DNA of 64,000 bases from Aliihoeflea aestuarii (GTDB taxonomy: Bacteria > Pseudomonadota > Alphaproteobacteria > Rhizobiales > Rhizobiaceae): assembly GCF_024105665.1 (NCBI RefSeq), contig NZ_JAAAMK010000003.1, forward strand, positions 248,001-312,000, in the 5' to 3' direction. A model generated the notes under the pieces. The model was not told where the DNA came from. It did not search any database and saw only the letters and a list, made by a program, of their open reading frames with translations. Below, piece after piece: positions 6,562 to 15,632 of the stretch (position 1 is the stretch's first letter; each line of letters starts with the position of its first letter). The position numbers were made by a program, and so were the translations under genes.

Positions 6562-7470
6562 ATGGCCCAGACACTACCGAGTATCGCAACGGGCGAAGGC
6601 GGGCTTTCCCGCTATCTGGAAGAGATTCGTCGCTTTCCCATGCTCCAGCCGCAGGAAGAGTACATGCTCGCCAAGCGGTATCTTGAGCATGAGGATACGC
6701 AGGCCGCCCACAAGCTCGTCACCAGCCATCTGCGTCTCGTCGCCAAAATCGCGATGGGCTATCGTGGCTACGGCCTGCCGATCGGCGAGGTGATTTCCGA
6801 GGGAAATGTCGGTCTCATGCAGGCCGTCAAGAAGTTCGAGCCGGAACGTGGCTTCCGCCTCGCCACCTATGCGATGTGGTGGATCAAGGCGTCGATCCAG
6901 GAATACATCCTGCGCTCGTGGAGCCTCGTGAAGATGGGAACCACCGCCAACCAGAAGCGCCTGTTCTTCAACCTGCGCAAGGTGAAGGGCAAGATCCAGG
7001 CGCTGGACGACGGCGATTTGAAGCCTGAGCACATCACCGAGATCGCGACGCGCCTCAACGTATCGGAAGAGGAAGTCGTGTCGATGAACCGTCGCCTGTC
7101 GGGCGATGCCTCGCTCAACGCGCCGATCCGCGCGACGGAGGGCGAATCGGGCGAGTGGCAGGACTGGCTGGTCGACGATCAGGAGAGCCAGGAAGACATG
7201 CTCGTCGAGCAGGACGAGCTGGAAAGCCGCCGCGCTCTGCTCGGCGACGCGATGGGCGTTCTCAACGACCGCGAGCGCCGTATTTTCGAGGCGCGCCGCC
7301 TCGCGGAAGACCCGATGACACTCGAGGAACTCTCGGGCGAATTCGACATCAGCCGCGAACGCGTGCGCCAGATCGAGGTGCGCGCTTTCGAAAAGGTTCA
7401 GGACGCGGTGAAGGCCGCCGCCAGACGGCAGGCGCAATCCCTGCGCACCATCGAGGCCGACGCCCGCTGA
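6562..7470 (+). CDS. rpoH: RNA polymerase sigma factor RpoH (heat shock)
   Basis: 302 residues. Regions 1.2 and 2 are present (HLRLVAKIAMGYRGYGLPI, then F-R-L-A-T-Y-A-M-W-W-I-K-A-S-I-Q-E-Y-I), as are the RpoH box Q-K-R-L-F-F-N-L-R at 131-139 and region 4 with the helix-turn-helix (EELSGEFDISRERVRQIEVR). It directs RNA polymerase to heat-shock promoters; the hsp20 gene at 56499-56963 has such a promoter. AGAGAGAGG before the ATG is a good ribosome site. Many rhizobia have two rpoH genes; this one resembles the main, RpoH1-like form by length and box. A strong terminator follows at 7490. Confidence 0.96.
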   Translation: MAQTLPSIATGEGGLSRYLEEIRRFPMLQPQEEYMLAKRYLEHEDTQAAHKLVTSHLRLVAKIAMGYRGYGLPIGEVISEGNVGLMQAVKKFEPERGFRLATYAMWWIKASIQEYILRSWSLVKMGTTANQKRLFFNLRKVKGKIQALDDGDLKPEHITEIATRLNVSEEEVVSMNRRLSGDASLNAPIRATEGESGEWQDWLVDDQESQEDMLVEQDELESRRALLGDAMGVLNDRERRIFEARRLAEDPMTLEELSGEFDISRERVRQIEVRAFEKVQDAVKAAARRQAQSLRTIEADAR

Positions 7471-7489
7471 ACGGGCTCCGGACGAAAGC

Positions 7490-7518
7490 AAAACGCCGGC
7501 CATGCGCCGGCGTTTTTT
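7490..7518. terminator. Bidirectional rho-independent terminator
   Basis: AACGCCGGC and GCCGGCGTT form a 9-bp stem with a CATGC loop, preceded by AAAA and followed by TTTTTT. It ends rpoH on the plus strand and can serve the minus-strand gene that stops at 7543. Confidence 0.9.
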
Positions 7519-7542
7519 ATTGGGCTTCGTCGCGTTCGACTT

Positions 7543-9075
7543 CTACTGCCCTTCGTCGCTTTCGACGAGCGGCGCCTGCTGGCTCCACGCGCGCAGCGCT
7601 TCCTGAAACACCCGATCGCCCGGAATGCCCTTTTCCATGGTCATGAGCGCGCGCCGGCCCGAGCCGTAGACGATCGGAACGTCGATCCAGTTCTGGCGGC
7701 GCATCAGGTTCGTATTCGCGTCCTGCTCCGCTGACGAATCCGACAAGGCGACGAGGAAGAAGCCGTCCGCGATCTTGGCTGGAATGCCGATCAGGGGGCT
7801 GCCCGCCGCTTGCTCCGTATCCTTCATCGCAACGCGCAGGACGTTGTCGATCGTGCCGCCTTCGAAATTGTCGGGCGTCAGGAAAATCATCTCGATGATA
7901 TGGCTGGCCGGCAGCGACTGGTCGCCATTGCGCCGGATCGTCATGCGCAGTTGCAAATCGCGCGAAGGCACCGTGACTTCGGCGCGGATCGCCGCCTCGG
8001 GCGGCAGGTCGCCGCCCGGCGATTCCTGCACGAGCGACCACAAGATGGTTCCCGTCTCGGCCGACCCTTCCGCATTCGCCGTGCGCTCCTCGTAGAAGAT
8101 CGCACGCTGACCGACCGCGAGTTGCGGCTGGTCCTCGTCTTGCGTCTGTCCGGCCGCCGGGCCCGAGGTCGCGCCCTGCGCATCTTCGGGCGGCGTCACG
8201 GCCGCGATGGACGTTCCCTCGCCGAGCGTGCGCTGATCCGCAGCCGCGCCATCGTCCACTTCGCTGCCGTCTTCAAGAAGACGCTGCGTGAACTTCTCCT
8301 CGTCCGTTTCGGCCGGCGCCGCCGCCTGGTCGTCCGTCGGCGTCGCCGCGTCATCGTCTGCGGCGACCGGCACGCTGTCTTCGGTGGTCGGCGCGGAGCC
8401 GAGGATCGAGGCGAAATCATCCCGATTGAGCCAGACACCGTAGCCGGCACCGGCAATCAGCAGGAGGAGAAGCAGCGAAGCGATGGTTCCCGCGCCGGGG
8501 CGGCGCTTGCGGCGAGGCGGAACGCGCGGCGCATAGATCGGCTGCGCGGCCGTGACCGTTTCCTCGCTGTCGAAATCGTTGTCCTGCCGGTGGGCGTCGT
8601 CGGCCGGCCACCGGTCGTCATCCGCGTAGGCGTCCGAATATGGACGCTCAGAAAAGTCTTCCGTGTAGTCGTCCGCCAGCGGCTGGTCCGATTCGGCCGG
8701 ATAGTCGTCGTCCACCCGTTCGTCGGCAGGTGCCAAACCTTCATCGTAGGGCTCGTCCCGGTACGCGTCCGCCGGGGACGGCGCGGGGGCACGCTGCGCT
8801 TCCGGCTCGTCGCCGAAGAAATTCGAGAAGTCCTCCTCGAAATCGGGGTCGGCGGCAGGCGGGGGAACGTCATATTCCCCACGCACCTGCACGATGGCCG
8901 CCTCCAGCGACTGCCGCTGCCGATCGGCGACGGCGGCGGGCGGCGGCGGATTGAGCGCGGCAAGCTTCGCATCGATGGTCGCGCGGGCCTTGTCATAGAC
9001 CCGCTCGCGCATCTGCGGAGAGTTGTCCTTCAGCCCGTCGATCGTCTTTTTCAGAACCGCTACGAAATCTGCCAT
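7543..9075 (-). CDS. Conserved membrane protein with long acidic disordered region
   Basis: 510 residues. The N-terminal ~75 residues form a helical domain (MADFVAVLKKTIDGLKDNSP...ARATIDAKLAAL). Next comes a long Asp/Glu/Pro/Ala-rich low-complexity stretch (about 80-190), a single transmembrane helix (ASLLLLLLIAGAGYGVWL) and a second acidic linker. The C-terminal globular domain of about 180 residues begins near AVGQRAIFYEE. The cytoplasmic N-terminus and periplasmic C-domain are inferred. Proteins of this layout lie next to purA in many rhizobia, but I know of no established function. It lies 59 bp downstream of purA in the same direction and may be co-transcribed with it. Confidence 0.75.
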   Translation of the reverse strand: MADFVAVLKKTIDGLKDNSPQMRERVYDKARATIDAKLAALNPPPPAAVADRQRQSLEAAIVQVRGEYDVPPPAADPDFEEDFSNFFGDEPEAQRAPAPSPADAYRDEPYDEGLAPADERVDDDYPAESDQPLADDYTEDFSERPYSDAYADDDRWPADDAHRQDNDFDSEETVTAAQPIYAPRVPPRRKRRPGAGTIASLLLLLLIAGAGYGVWLNRDDFASILGSAPTTEDSVPVAADDDAATPTDDQAAAPAETDEEKFTQRLLEDGSEVDDGAAADQRTLGEGTSIAAVTPPEDAQGATSGPAAGQTQDEDQPQLAVGQRAIFYEERTANAEGSAETGTILWSLVQESPGGDLPPEAAIRAEVTVPSRDLQLRMTIRRNGDQSLPASHIIEMIFLTPDNFEGGTIDNVLRVAMKDTEQAAGSPLIGIPAKIADGFFLVALSDSSAEQDANTNLMRRQNWIDVPIVYGSGRRALMTMEKGIPGDRVFQEALRAWSQQAPLVESDEGQ

Positions 9076-9134
9076 GCGAAACTAATGCCTTATCCGGCTT
9101 CCGGTATGGAAGTCAGGTCTCTTCGTTGCGAAAC

Positions 9135-10433
9135 CTAGTCTTGAAACGGATCGGTCACAAGTATGGTGTCGTCCCGCTCGGGGCTGGTCGAAAGAAGCGC
9201 GACCGGCGCACCGATCAATTCTTCGATATGACGCACATACTTGACCGCCTGCGCGGGAAGATCATTCCAGGACCGCGCATTCGCCGTCGTGCCCTTCCAG
9301 CCCTCCAGCGTCTCGTAGATCGGCTCGACGCGCGCCTGCGCGCCCTGGCTGGCCGGCAGATAGTCGATCACCTCGCCGTCGAGGCGATAGCCGGTGCACA
9401 CCTTGATCTCGTCGAGGCCGTCGAGAACGTCGAGCTTGGTCAGCGCGATGCCGTTGATGCCGTTGACCGCGACGGCCTGGCGCACGAGCACGGCGTCGAA
9501 CCAGCCGCAGCGGCGCTTGCGACCCGTCACCGTGCCGAATTCATGGCCGCGCGTGCCGAGGAAGTTGCCGATCTCATTGTCCTGCTCGGTCGGGAACGGC
9601 CCTTCGCCGACACGGGTCGTGTAGGCCTTGGTGATGCCGAGCACATAGCCGATCGCGCCCGGCCCGACGCCCGAACCGGTCGCGGCCTGACCTGCGACCA
9701 CGTTGGACGAGGTCACGAACGGATAGGTGCCGTGGTCGATGTCGAGCAACGTGCCCTGCGCGCCCTCGAACAGGATGCGCTCGCCGGCGCGGCGTGCATC
9801 GTCGAGCACCTTCCAGACCTTGTCCATATAGGGAAGGATCGTCTCGGAAATCGAGGTCAGCTCGGTCATGATCGTCTCATGCGCGACTTCCGGATGACCG
9901 AGACCGCGCCGCAGCGCGTTGTGGTGGGTCAAGAGCCGGTCGACCTTGATCGACAGCGTGTCCGGGTCGGCAAGGTCCATGACGCGCACGCCGCGCCGGC
10001 CGACCTTGTCCTCATAGGCTGGGCCGATGCCGCGCCGCGTCGTGCCGATCTTGGTGCCCGAATTCGAGGCCGCATCCTCGCGGAAGCCATCGAGTTCGCG
10101 GTGCAGCGACAGGATCAGCGCCGTGTTCTCGGCGATCTTCAGGCGGTCCGGACCGATCTCGACGCCCTGCCCCTTCAGCCGTTCGACTTCGGCGACGAAG
10201 GCATGCGGATCGAACACCACGCCATTGCCGATGATCGACATCTTGCCAGGACGCACCACACCCGAGGGAAGCAGCGAAAGCTTGTAGACCTTGCCGTCGA
10301 CGACCAGCGTATGACCGGCATTGTGACCGCCCTGGAACCGCACGACCACGTCGGCGCGCTCGGAAAGCCAGTCGACGATCTTGCCCTTGCCTTCGTCGCC
10401 CCACTGCGAACCGACGACCACCACATTGGCCAT
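9135..10433 (-). CDS. purA: Adenylosuccinate synthetase
   Basis: 432 residues, the usual length. The N-terminal glycine loop [14 protein letters not shown] carries the catalytic Asp, and [10 protein letters not shown] carries the catalytic His. The family signature G-I-G-P-A-Y-E-D-K is near residue 130, and [14 protein letters not shown]-like residues are seen near 300. It joins IMP and aspartate with GTP to make adenylosuccinate, the first step from IMP to AMP, in the cytoplasm. It is upstream of the acidic membrane-protein gene on the same strand. Confidence 0.97.
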   Translation of the reverse strand: MANVVVVGSQWGDEGKGKIVDWLSERADVVVRFQGGHNAGHTLVVDGKVYKLSLLPSGVVRPGKMSIIGNGVVFDPHAFVAEVERLKGQGVEIGPDRLKIAENTALILSLHRELDGFREDAASNSGTKIGTTRRGIGPAYEDKVGRRGVRVMDLADPDTLSIKVDRLLTHHNALRRGLGHPEVAHETIMTELTSISETILPYMDKVWKVLDDARRAGERILFEGAQGTLLDIDHGTYPFVTSSNVVAGQAATGSGVGPGAIGYVLGITKAYTTRVGEGPFPTEQDNEIGNFLGTRGHEFGTVTGRKRRCGWFDAVLVRQAVAVNGINGIALTKLDVLDGLDEIKVCTGYRLDGEVIDYLPASQGAQARVEPIYETLEGWKGTTANARSWNDLPAQAVKYVRHIEELIGAPVALLSTSPERDDTILVTDPFQD

Positions 10434-10627
10434 GAAAACCTGCCCTTATCGATGCCGGGAAAAAGCCCCGCGGAAAAACCAGTGGCTCTATAGCGGGCAA
10501 TCAAGGCATGCGCGACCCCTTTGCATTGAAAAGACGCGTCGCTGTGCCAACGAATATTTGTCCTGCGTGCCGTTTACCCTGCGGTGGGTGCCGAATAGAC
10601 AGGGTGCGCCAACCAGAAGAGCCCGCC

Positions 10628-11521
10628 ATGGCCCGCCTCGCCTACATTCTCCTGTTCCTGACGGCCCTGATGTGGGGCGGCAACGCCGTCGCGGGCAAGC
10701 TGGCCGTTGGCCACGTCTCGCCGATGATGCTGACGCTGCTGCGCTGGGCGGTGGCGCTGGTCGTGATCGGGGTGATCGGCTGGCGGCAATTGCGCGCGGA
10801 CTGGATCACGGCGCGATCCGGGCTCGTTCTCCTGCTTCTGCTCGGCGCCGCCGGCTTCGCCGCCTTCAACGCCGCGCTCTACAGCGCCCTTTTGTATACG
10901 TCGGCGATCAACGTCTCGATCGAGCAGGCGGCAATGCCGATGGTCATCATGGCGGCGAACTTCCTGCTGTTCGCCATGCGCGTGACCTGGTTGCAGATCG
11001 CGGGATTCGTCTTGTCCATCGTCGGCGTCGCGGTGGTGGCGAGCCACGGCGACCTCGCCCGCCTGATCGAACTCGACGTCAATCGCGGTGACGCCCTGAT
11101 GGTTCTGGCGGTGCTGTTCTACAGCGGCTACACGGTCGCCCTGCGCTTCAAGCCCGCGATTCACTGGCAAAGCACGATGATCGTGATGGTATTCGGCGCA
11201 ACTGTCGCCTCCATTCCTTTCGTTATATGGGAAGCGGCCGTCGACCGCCTCATCATGCCCGATCTGCGCGGCTGGGTGATCGTCGCCTATACGGCACTCT
11301 TGCCGTCCCTCCTGTCGCAAATCTTCTTCATGCGCGGCGTCGAACTCATCGGCGCGAACCGGGCCGGGCTTTTCATCAATCTCGTGCCGATCCTTGGAAC
11401 GGTTCTGGCCATCCTCGTCTTGGGCGAAGACTTCCACGCTTATCACGCCGCCGCCATCGTCCTTGTCATGAGCGGCATCGCGATCGCGGAGTATAGCGGG
11501 CGAAAAGCCGAAAGGCCGTGA
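10628..11521 (+). CDS. EamA/DMT-family metabolite transporter
   Basis: 297 residues from ATG 10628; the frame runs on upstream but the first 40 residues would be hydrophilic and without a good start. Two EamA repeats of five transmembrane helices each are apparent, the first beginning LAYILLFLTALMWGGNAVAG and the second VLAVLFYSGYTVALRF. It ends in a helix followed by YSGRKAERP. DMT transporters export amino acids, nucleotides or other small metabolites; the substrate cannot be read from the sequence. It is followed by a small membrane protein gene on the same strand. Confidence 0.9.
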   Translation: MARLAYILLFLTALMWGGNAVAGKLAVGHVSPMMLTLLRWAVALVVIGVIGWRQLRADWITARSGLVLLLLLGAAGFAAFNAALYSALLYTSAINVSIEQAAMPMVIMAANFLLFAMRVTWLQIAGFVLSIVGVAVVASHGDLARLIELDVNRGDALMVLAVLFYSGYTVALRFKPAIHWQSTMIVMVFGATVASIPFVIWEAAVDRLIMPDLRGWVIVAYTALLPSLLSQIFFMRGVELIGANRAGLFINLVPILGTVLAILVLGEDFHAYHAAAIVLVMSGIAIAEYSGRKAERP

Positions 11522-11577
11522 GGGAAACTTCCTCCCCTTCGCGCGTTGAGAGCGGTCTTCATCAGGGAATCCGTGAA

Positions 11578-11736
11578 ATGGACATCGTCCGCATTTTGTT
11601 TGCCGTGCTTCTGCCGCCGGTCGGCGTCTTTCTTCAGGTCGGTTTCGGCCTGCAATTCTGGCTCAACATCCTGTTGACCCTGCTCGGCTATGTTCCGGGC
11701 GTCATCCATGCAATCTGGATCATCATGCGCAGATGA
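11578..11736 (+). CDS. YqaE/Pmp3 family small membrane protein
   Basis: 52 residues, two transmembrane helices (IVRILFAVLLPPVGVFLQVG and FWLNILLTLLGYVPGVIHAI) with the family's L-P-P-V-G-V-F and G-Y-V-P-G-V-I-H-A motifs. Pmp3/YqaE proteins influence membrane potential and are induced by salt or cold stress in several organisms. The stop codon overlaps the ATG of the DUF4112 gene by 4 bp, indicating an operon. Confidence 0.92.
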   Translation: MDIVRILFAVLLPPVGVFLQVGFGLQFWLNILLTLLGYVPGVIHAIWIIMRR

Positions 11737-12119
11737 AGACGCCCGTCGGCGGCCGCAAGCTGGCGGTCGGCCCCGATTTCGCAGCCGAACTCAACGAAAC
11801 GCAGAACCTCGCCTGGCTGCTCGATGCGCGCTGGAGCATTCCCTTCACGCGCATCCGCTTCGGCATAGACCCGGTGCTCGGCCTCGTGCCGGGTGCGGGC
11901 GACATCGTCGCCGGCGTCGTTTCGGCCTATGTGATCCTGAAGGCGCGGCGGCTGGGCGCGCCGAAAAGGCTGATCTGGCGCATGGCGGCCAATGTCGCGA
12001 TCGACACCGCCTTCGGGGCCGTGCCGGTCGTCGGAGTCATCTTCGACATCTACTACAAGGCGTCGATGCGCAATCTGCGGCTTCTCCACGACTGGCTCGA
12101 AGAGCGCGGCAAGATATGA
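11733..12119 (+). CDS. DUF4112 membrane protein
   Basis: 128 residues. It holds the DUF4112 core: L-L-D-A-R-W-S-I-P-F-T, F-G-I-D-P-V-L-G-L-V-P-G-A-G-D and A-V-P-V-V-G-V-I-F-D-I-Y-Y-K-A, with two or three hydrophobic segments that would place it in the inner membrane. Function is unknown. It is coupled to the YqaE-like gene (ATGA overlap), so both may serve membrane stress. A bidirectional terminator follows immediately. Confidence 0.9.
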   Translation: MKTPVGGRKLAVGPDFAAELNETQNLAWLLDARWSIPFTRIRFGIDPVLGLVPGAGDIVAGVVSAYVILKARRLGAPKRLIWRMAANVAIDTAFGAVPVVGVIFDIYYKASMRNLRLLHDWLEERGKI

Positions 12120-12120
12120 A

Positions 12121-12148
12121 AAAGGCGCGGGATCGCTCCCGCGCCTTT
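12121..12148. terminator. Bidirectional terminator between DUF4112 gene and serA
   Basis: AAAGGCGCGGGA and TCCCGCGCCTTT form a 12-bp perfect stem around TCGC. The flanking A and T runs let it act on both strands, ending the DUF4112 operon and the convergent serC-alaE-serA operon. Confidence 0.85.
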
Positions 12149-12168
12149 GAAGATCGAGAATTGGCCGT

Positions 12169-13767
12169 TCAGATTGCGATGTCGAATTGCAGCGGCTTGG
12201 CCGACTGGATCGCCGGATGTGCACGCACTTCCTCGAGCACCTTTTCGGGGAAGGGCCCGTCGAGATAGAGCAACGCGATGGCATCGCCCCCCGGCTTGTT
12301 CCGGCCAAGCTGGAAGTTCGCGATGTTGACGTCGTTCTTGCCGCAGACGGTGCCGAGCAGGCCGATGATGCCCGGCGCGTCGGCATTGGTGGTGTAGAGC
12401 ATGTGCTCGCCCACCTCGGCGTCCAGATTGATGCCCTTGATCTGGATGAAGCGCGGCTTGCCGTCGGAAAAGCAGGTGCCGGCGATGGAGCGTTCCATCG
12501 AGGCCGTCCTGACCTTGAGGCGGATATAGCCGTCGAAGACGCCCGATTTGTCGCGCTTGACCTCCGACAGGACCACGCCGCGCTCCTTCGCCATGATCGG
12601 CGCGGACACCATGTTGACGTCGGCGACCTGCGGACGGATCAGGCCGGCAAGCGCCGCCGAGATCAGCGCGCGCGTGTTCATGTCCGCCGTCGCGCCGTCG
12701 AACAGGATTTCGACCTCTTCGATCGGCTCTTCGGTCACCTGGCCGACGAACGCGCCGAGCACTTCGGCAAGCTTGATGAAGGGCTTGAGGCGCGGCGCTT
12801 CCTCGGCGGTGATCGAGGGCATGTTGATGGCGTTGGAGACCGCGCCCTTGACCAGATAGTCGGCCATCTGCTCGGCGACCTGAAGCGCGACGTTTTCCTG
12901 AGCCTCGGAGGTGGATGCGCCCAGATGCGGCGTCGCGACCACGTTTTCCATGCCGAAAAGCGGGCTGTCCGTCGCAGGCTCGACCTCGAAAACGTCGATG
13001 CCCGCGCCCGCCACCTTGCCGGACTTCAACGCCTCGATCAGGTCGGCCTCGACGATCAGGCCGCCGCGCGCGCAATTGATGATACGCACGCCGTCCTTCA
13101 TCCTGGCAAGAGCGTCCTTGTTGATGATGCCGCGCGTCTTGTCGGTCATCGGCGTGTGAAGCGTGATGAAGTCCGAACGCGTGAAGATTTCATCGAGTTC
13201 GACCTTTTCGACGCCGAGTTCGGAGGCGCGGGCCTCGGACAGGAACGGGTCGAAGGCGATGACGTGCATCTTCAGGCCGACGCCGCGCATGGCGACGATG
13301 GAGCCGATATTGCCGCAGCCGATCACGCCCAGCGTCTTGCCGGTGATCTCGACGCCCATGAAGCGGTTCTTCTCCCACTTGCCGGAATGGGTGGAGGCGT
13401 TGGCCTCGGGCAATTGCCGCGCCACGGCGAACATCAGCGCGATCGCGTGTTCGGCCGTCGTGATGGAATTGCCGAAGGGCGTGTTCATGACGATGATGCC
13501 GCGCCGCGAGGCGGCCGGAATGTCGACATTGTCGACGCCGATGCCGGCGCGACCGACAACCTTGAGATTGGTCGCCGCAGCGATCAGCTTTTCGGTGACC
13601 TTGGTCGCCGAACGGATCGCAAGGCCGTCATACTGGCCGATGACTTCGAGGAGCTTTTCCTTGTCCTTGCCGAGGTCCGGCAGATAGTCGACCTCGACGC
13701 CGCGATCCTTGAAGATCTGGACGGCGGTGGGGGAGAGTTTGTCGGATACGAGTACGCGGGGCGCCAT
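12169..13767 (-). CDS. serA: D-3-phosphoglycerate dehydrogenase
   Basis: 532 residues from ATG 13767 (AAGG ribosome site), the long form with substrate-binding, NAD-binding, ASB and ACT domains. Seen: G-V-I-G-C-G-N-I-G-S-I NAD loop, the I-N-C-A-R-G-G-L-I region, and catalytic His in V-A-T-P-H-L-G-A-S. The C-terminal ACT domain begins near G-E-H-M-L-Y-T-T-N. It oxidises 3-phosphoglycerate to 3-phosphohydroxypyruvate, the first step of serine synthesis; the ACT domain would allow serine feedback. It is the last gene of the serC-alaE-serA operon. Confidence 0.97.
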   Translation of the reverse strand: MAPRVLVSDKLSPTAVQIFKDRGVEVDYLPDLGKDKEKLLEVIGQYDGLAIRSATKVTEKLIAAATNLKVVGRAGIGVDNVDIPAASRRGIIVMNTPFGNSITTAEHAIALMFAVARQLPEANASTHSGKWEKNRFMGVEITGKTLGVIGCGNIGSIVAMRGVGLKMHVIAFDPFLSEARASELGVEKVELDEIFTRSDFITLHTPMTDKTRGIINKDALARMKDGVRIINCARGGLIVEADLIEALKSGKVAGAGIDVFEVEPATDSPLFGMENVVATPHLGASTSEAQENVALQVAEQMADYLVKGAVSNAINMPSITAEEAPRLKPFIKLAEVLGAFVGQVTEEPIEEVEILFDGATADMNTRALISAALAGLIRPQVADVNMVSAPIMAKERGVVLSEVKRDKSGVFDGYIRLKVRTASMERSIAGTCFSDGKPRFIQIKGINLDAEVGEHMLYTTNADAPGIIGLLGTVCGKNDVNIANFQLGRNKPGGDAIALLYLDGPFPEKVLEEVRAHPAIQSAKPLQFDIAI

Positions 13768-13825
13768 GTCGTTGCCTTTCGAATGTTTGGCGAAAGCCGG
13801 AATGAGTGATTGAATTGAATGAACC

Positions 13826-14260
13826 TCAGCCGCCCAGCGACATCGGTTTGCGGCCGGGGCCATCGAGCCCGAACCTTTTCCTTACGAATTCGAGCCACAG
13901 CCCGTAGGGACGTCCGAGCGCGAACATCAGCGCCGCAAATCCCAGCGCGCCCCAAAGGATGCTCTGCCCTTCGGCGCCGCCGGCGATGATGATGGCGACG
14001 TAGATGGGCACCTGGAAGACGAGCAGCGCGAAACTGTCGGTCGCCAGCGTTGCAAGGCGGCCGGACGGGCTGGCCATCTTGAAGACGAAACCGCGCCACA
14101 GGCTGTATGGACGTGCCGTCAGCACCATCAAGGGCGCTCCGATCATCCGCGAGGTCGCGACCTCGTTCCACGACATCCCGGCGATGAAGCGCTCATTGAG
14201 GCCGCTCGCGATGGTGAAGAAGATCACCAGCGCGAGCGTGTCCGCCACGAAGCTGCGCAT
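13826..14260 (-). CDS. alaE: L-alanine exporter AlaE family protein
   Basis: 144 residues with four hydrophobic segments. It matches AlaE throughout: V-A-D-T-L-A-L-V near the N-terminus, G-M-S-W-N-E, a mid R-P-Y-S-L-W-R, S-P-S-G-R-L, then D-S-F-A-L-L-V-F-Q-V-P-I-Y-V-A-I-I and R-P-Y-G-L-W-L-E-F-V-R near the C-terminus. AlaE of E. coli exports L-alanine. Here the gene lies 3 bp after serC and 58 bp before serA in one operon, so it may relieve amino-acid excess linked to serine synthesis. That role is inference. Confidence 0.88.
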   Translation of the reverse strand: MRSFVADTLALVIFFTIASGLNERFIAGMSWNEVATSRMIGAPLMVLTARPYSLWRGFVFKMASPSGRLATLATDSFALLVFQVPIYVAIIIAGGAEGQSILWGALGFAALMFALGRPYGLWLEFVRKRFGLDGPGRKPMSLGG

Positions 14261-14263
14261 GGA

Positions 14264-15466
14264 TCACGCAGCCGCCTTGAGCGCGGCCTTCTGTCTGGCG
14301 AAAGCCCAGTCGAGCCAGGGCATCAGCGCTTCAAGATCGGCCGTCTCGACGGTGGCACCGGCCCAGATACGAAGACCGGCCGGCGCGTCGCGATAGGCGC
14401 CGATGTCGAAGGCGACGCCTTCCTTGTCGAGCGCCAAGACCATCGCCTTGGCAAGGGCTTGCTGCGCATCGTCCGACAATGCGGCGAAGTCGGGATCGAC
14501 GATCGAAAGGCACACGGACGTGTTCGAACGCGTCGCCGGCTCGACGGCGAGATGGCCCGCCCAGTCCGATTTCGCGACGAAATCGTCGATCACCTTGAAA
14601 TTGGCGTCGGCACGGCCAACGAGGCCATCGAGCCCGCCGATCGACTTCGCCCATTGCAGCGCGTCGATATAGTCTTCCACGCACAGCATGGACGGCGTGT
14701 TGATCGTCTCGCCCTTGAAGATGCCCTCGATCAGCTTGCCGCCCGAAGTCAGACGGAAGATTTTCGGCAGCGGCCAGGCCGGCTTGTAGCTTTCCAGCCG
14801 TGCGACGGCGCGGGGCGACAGGATCAGCATGCCGTGCGCGGCCTCACCGCCCAGCACTTTCTGCCAGGAGAAGGTGACCACATCGAGCTTGTCGAAGTCG
14901 AGTCTTTGGGCAAAAGCGGCCGATGTCGCATCGCAGATCGTCAGACCTTCGCGGTCAGCCGGGATGAAATCGCCGTTCGGCACGCGCACGCCGGAAGTCG
15001 TACCGTTCCAGGTGAAGACCACGTCGCGGGAAAAATCGATCTGCGCGAGGTCAGGCAGTTCGCCATAGGGCGCCTCGATCTTGCGCGCGTCGTCGAGCTT
15101 CAACTGCTTGAGAACGTCGGTCACCCAGCCGGAGCCGAAGCTCTCCCAGGCGACCATGTCGACGCCGCGCTCGCCGAGCAGCGACCACAGCGCCATCTCG
15201 ACTGCGCCGGTATCGGACGCCGGCACGATGCCGATGCGATAGTCCGCCGGCACCTGAAGCACCTCGCGCGTCAGGTCGATCGCTTGGCTCAGCTTCGCCT
15301 TGCCCACCTTGGCGCGATGCGAACGGCCGAGCGGAGCGTCAACGAGCGCATCGAGCGACCAGCCGGGACGCTTGGAGCAGGGACCAGAGGAAAAATTGGG
15401 GTTTGCCGGACGTACTTCCGGCTGGGACGCCGCACGCATTTCGGGCGTGGGAATAGTCGTCGTCAT
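14264..15466 (-). CDS. serC: Phosphoserine aminotransferase
   Basis: 400 residues from ATG 15466 (AAGGATAG site); the frame continues upstream into the leader RNA and is not used. It is of the alphaproteobacterial SerC type: [11 protein letters not shown] near the N-terminus, [14 protein letters not shown], and the PLP lysine in [10 protein letters not shown]. It transaminates 3-phosphohydroxypyruvate with glutamate to O-phosphoserine. First gene of serC-alaE-serA, preceded by a structured leader. Confidence 0.96.
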   Translation of the reverse strand: MTTTIPTPEMRAASQPEVRPANPNFSSGPCSKRPGWSLDALVDAPLGRSHRAKVGKAKLSQAIDLTREVLQVPADYRIGIVPASDTGAVEMALWSLLGERGVDMVAWESFGSGWVTDVLKQLKLDDARKIEAPYGELPDLAQIDFSRDVVFTWNGTTSGVRVPNGDFIPADREGLTICDATSAAFAQRLDFDKLDVVTFSWQKVLGGEAAHGMLILSPRAVARLESYKPAWPLPKIFRLTSGGKLIEGIFKGETINTPSMLCVEDYIDALQWAKSIGGLDGLVGRADANFKVIDDFVAKSDWAGHLAVEPATRSNTSVCLSIVDPDFAALSDDAQQALAKAMVLALDKEGVAFDIGAYRDAPAGLRIWAGATVETADLEALMPWLDWAFARQKAALKAAA

Positions 15467-15583
15467 CGTGGCTATCCTTCCAGATAGATAGCCCCTCGTT
15501 GGGGAGGGGTGGCCCACGGCGACGAATACTGGAACGTCTTTGAATGCGCAATAGACTGTTTGATCGTTCACGCGCTGCAGAAG
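15467..15583 (-). ncRNA. Candidate serC leader RNA (cis-regulatory motif)
   Basis: The 117-nt 5' leader of serC folds, by eye, into at least two hairpins close to the gene: CCCCTC-CCCAAC-GAGGGG, and GGCTATC-N9-GATAGCC. The second contains the ribosome-binding sequence AAGGA in its loop/3' arm and ends 4 nt before the ATG. A serC RNA motif is established upstream of serC in alphaproteobacteria. Sequestering of the ribosome site suggests translational or attenuation control; the ligand, if any, is unknown to me. Match to the named motif is from context and hairpin shape. Confidence 0.55.
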
Positions 15584-15611
15584 AAAAAGCCCGCCGCGTC
15601 ACACGGCGGGC
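15584..15611 (-). terminator. Terminator of the DUF992 gene
   Basis: On the minus strand GCCCGCCG and CGGCGGGC form an 8-bp stem around 7 nt, followed by TTTTTC. It lies directly after the DUF992 gene and before the serC leader. Confidence 0.85.
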
Positions 15612-15632
15612 TCTAGCGGGTGACCTGTCCGG

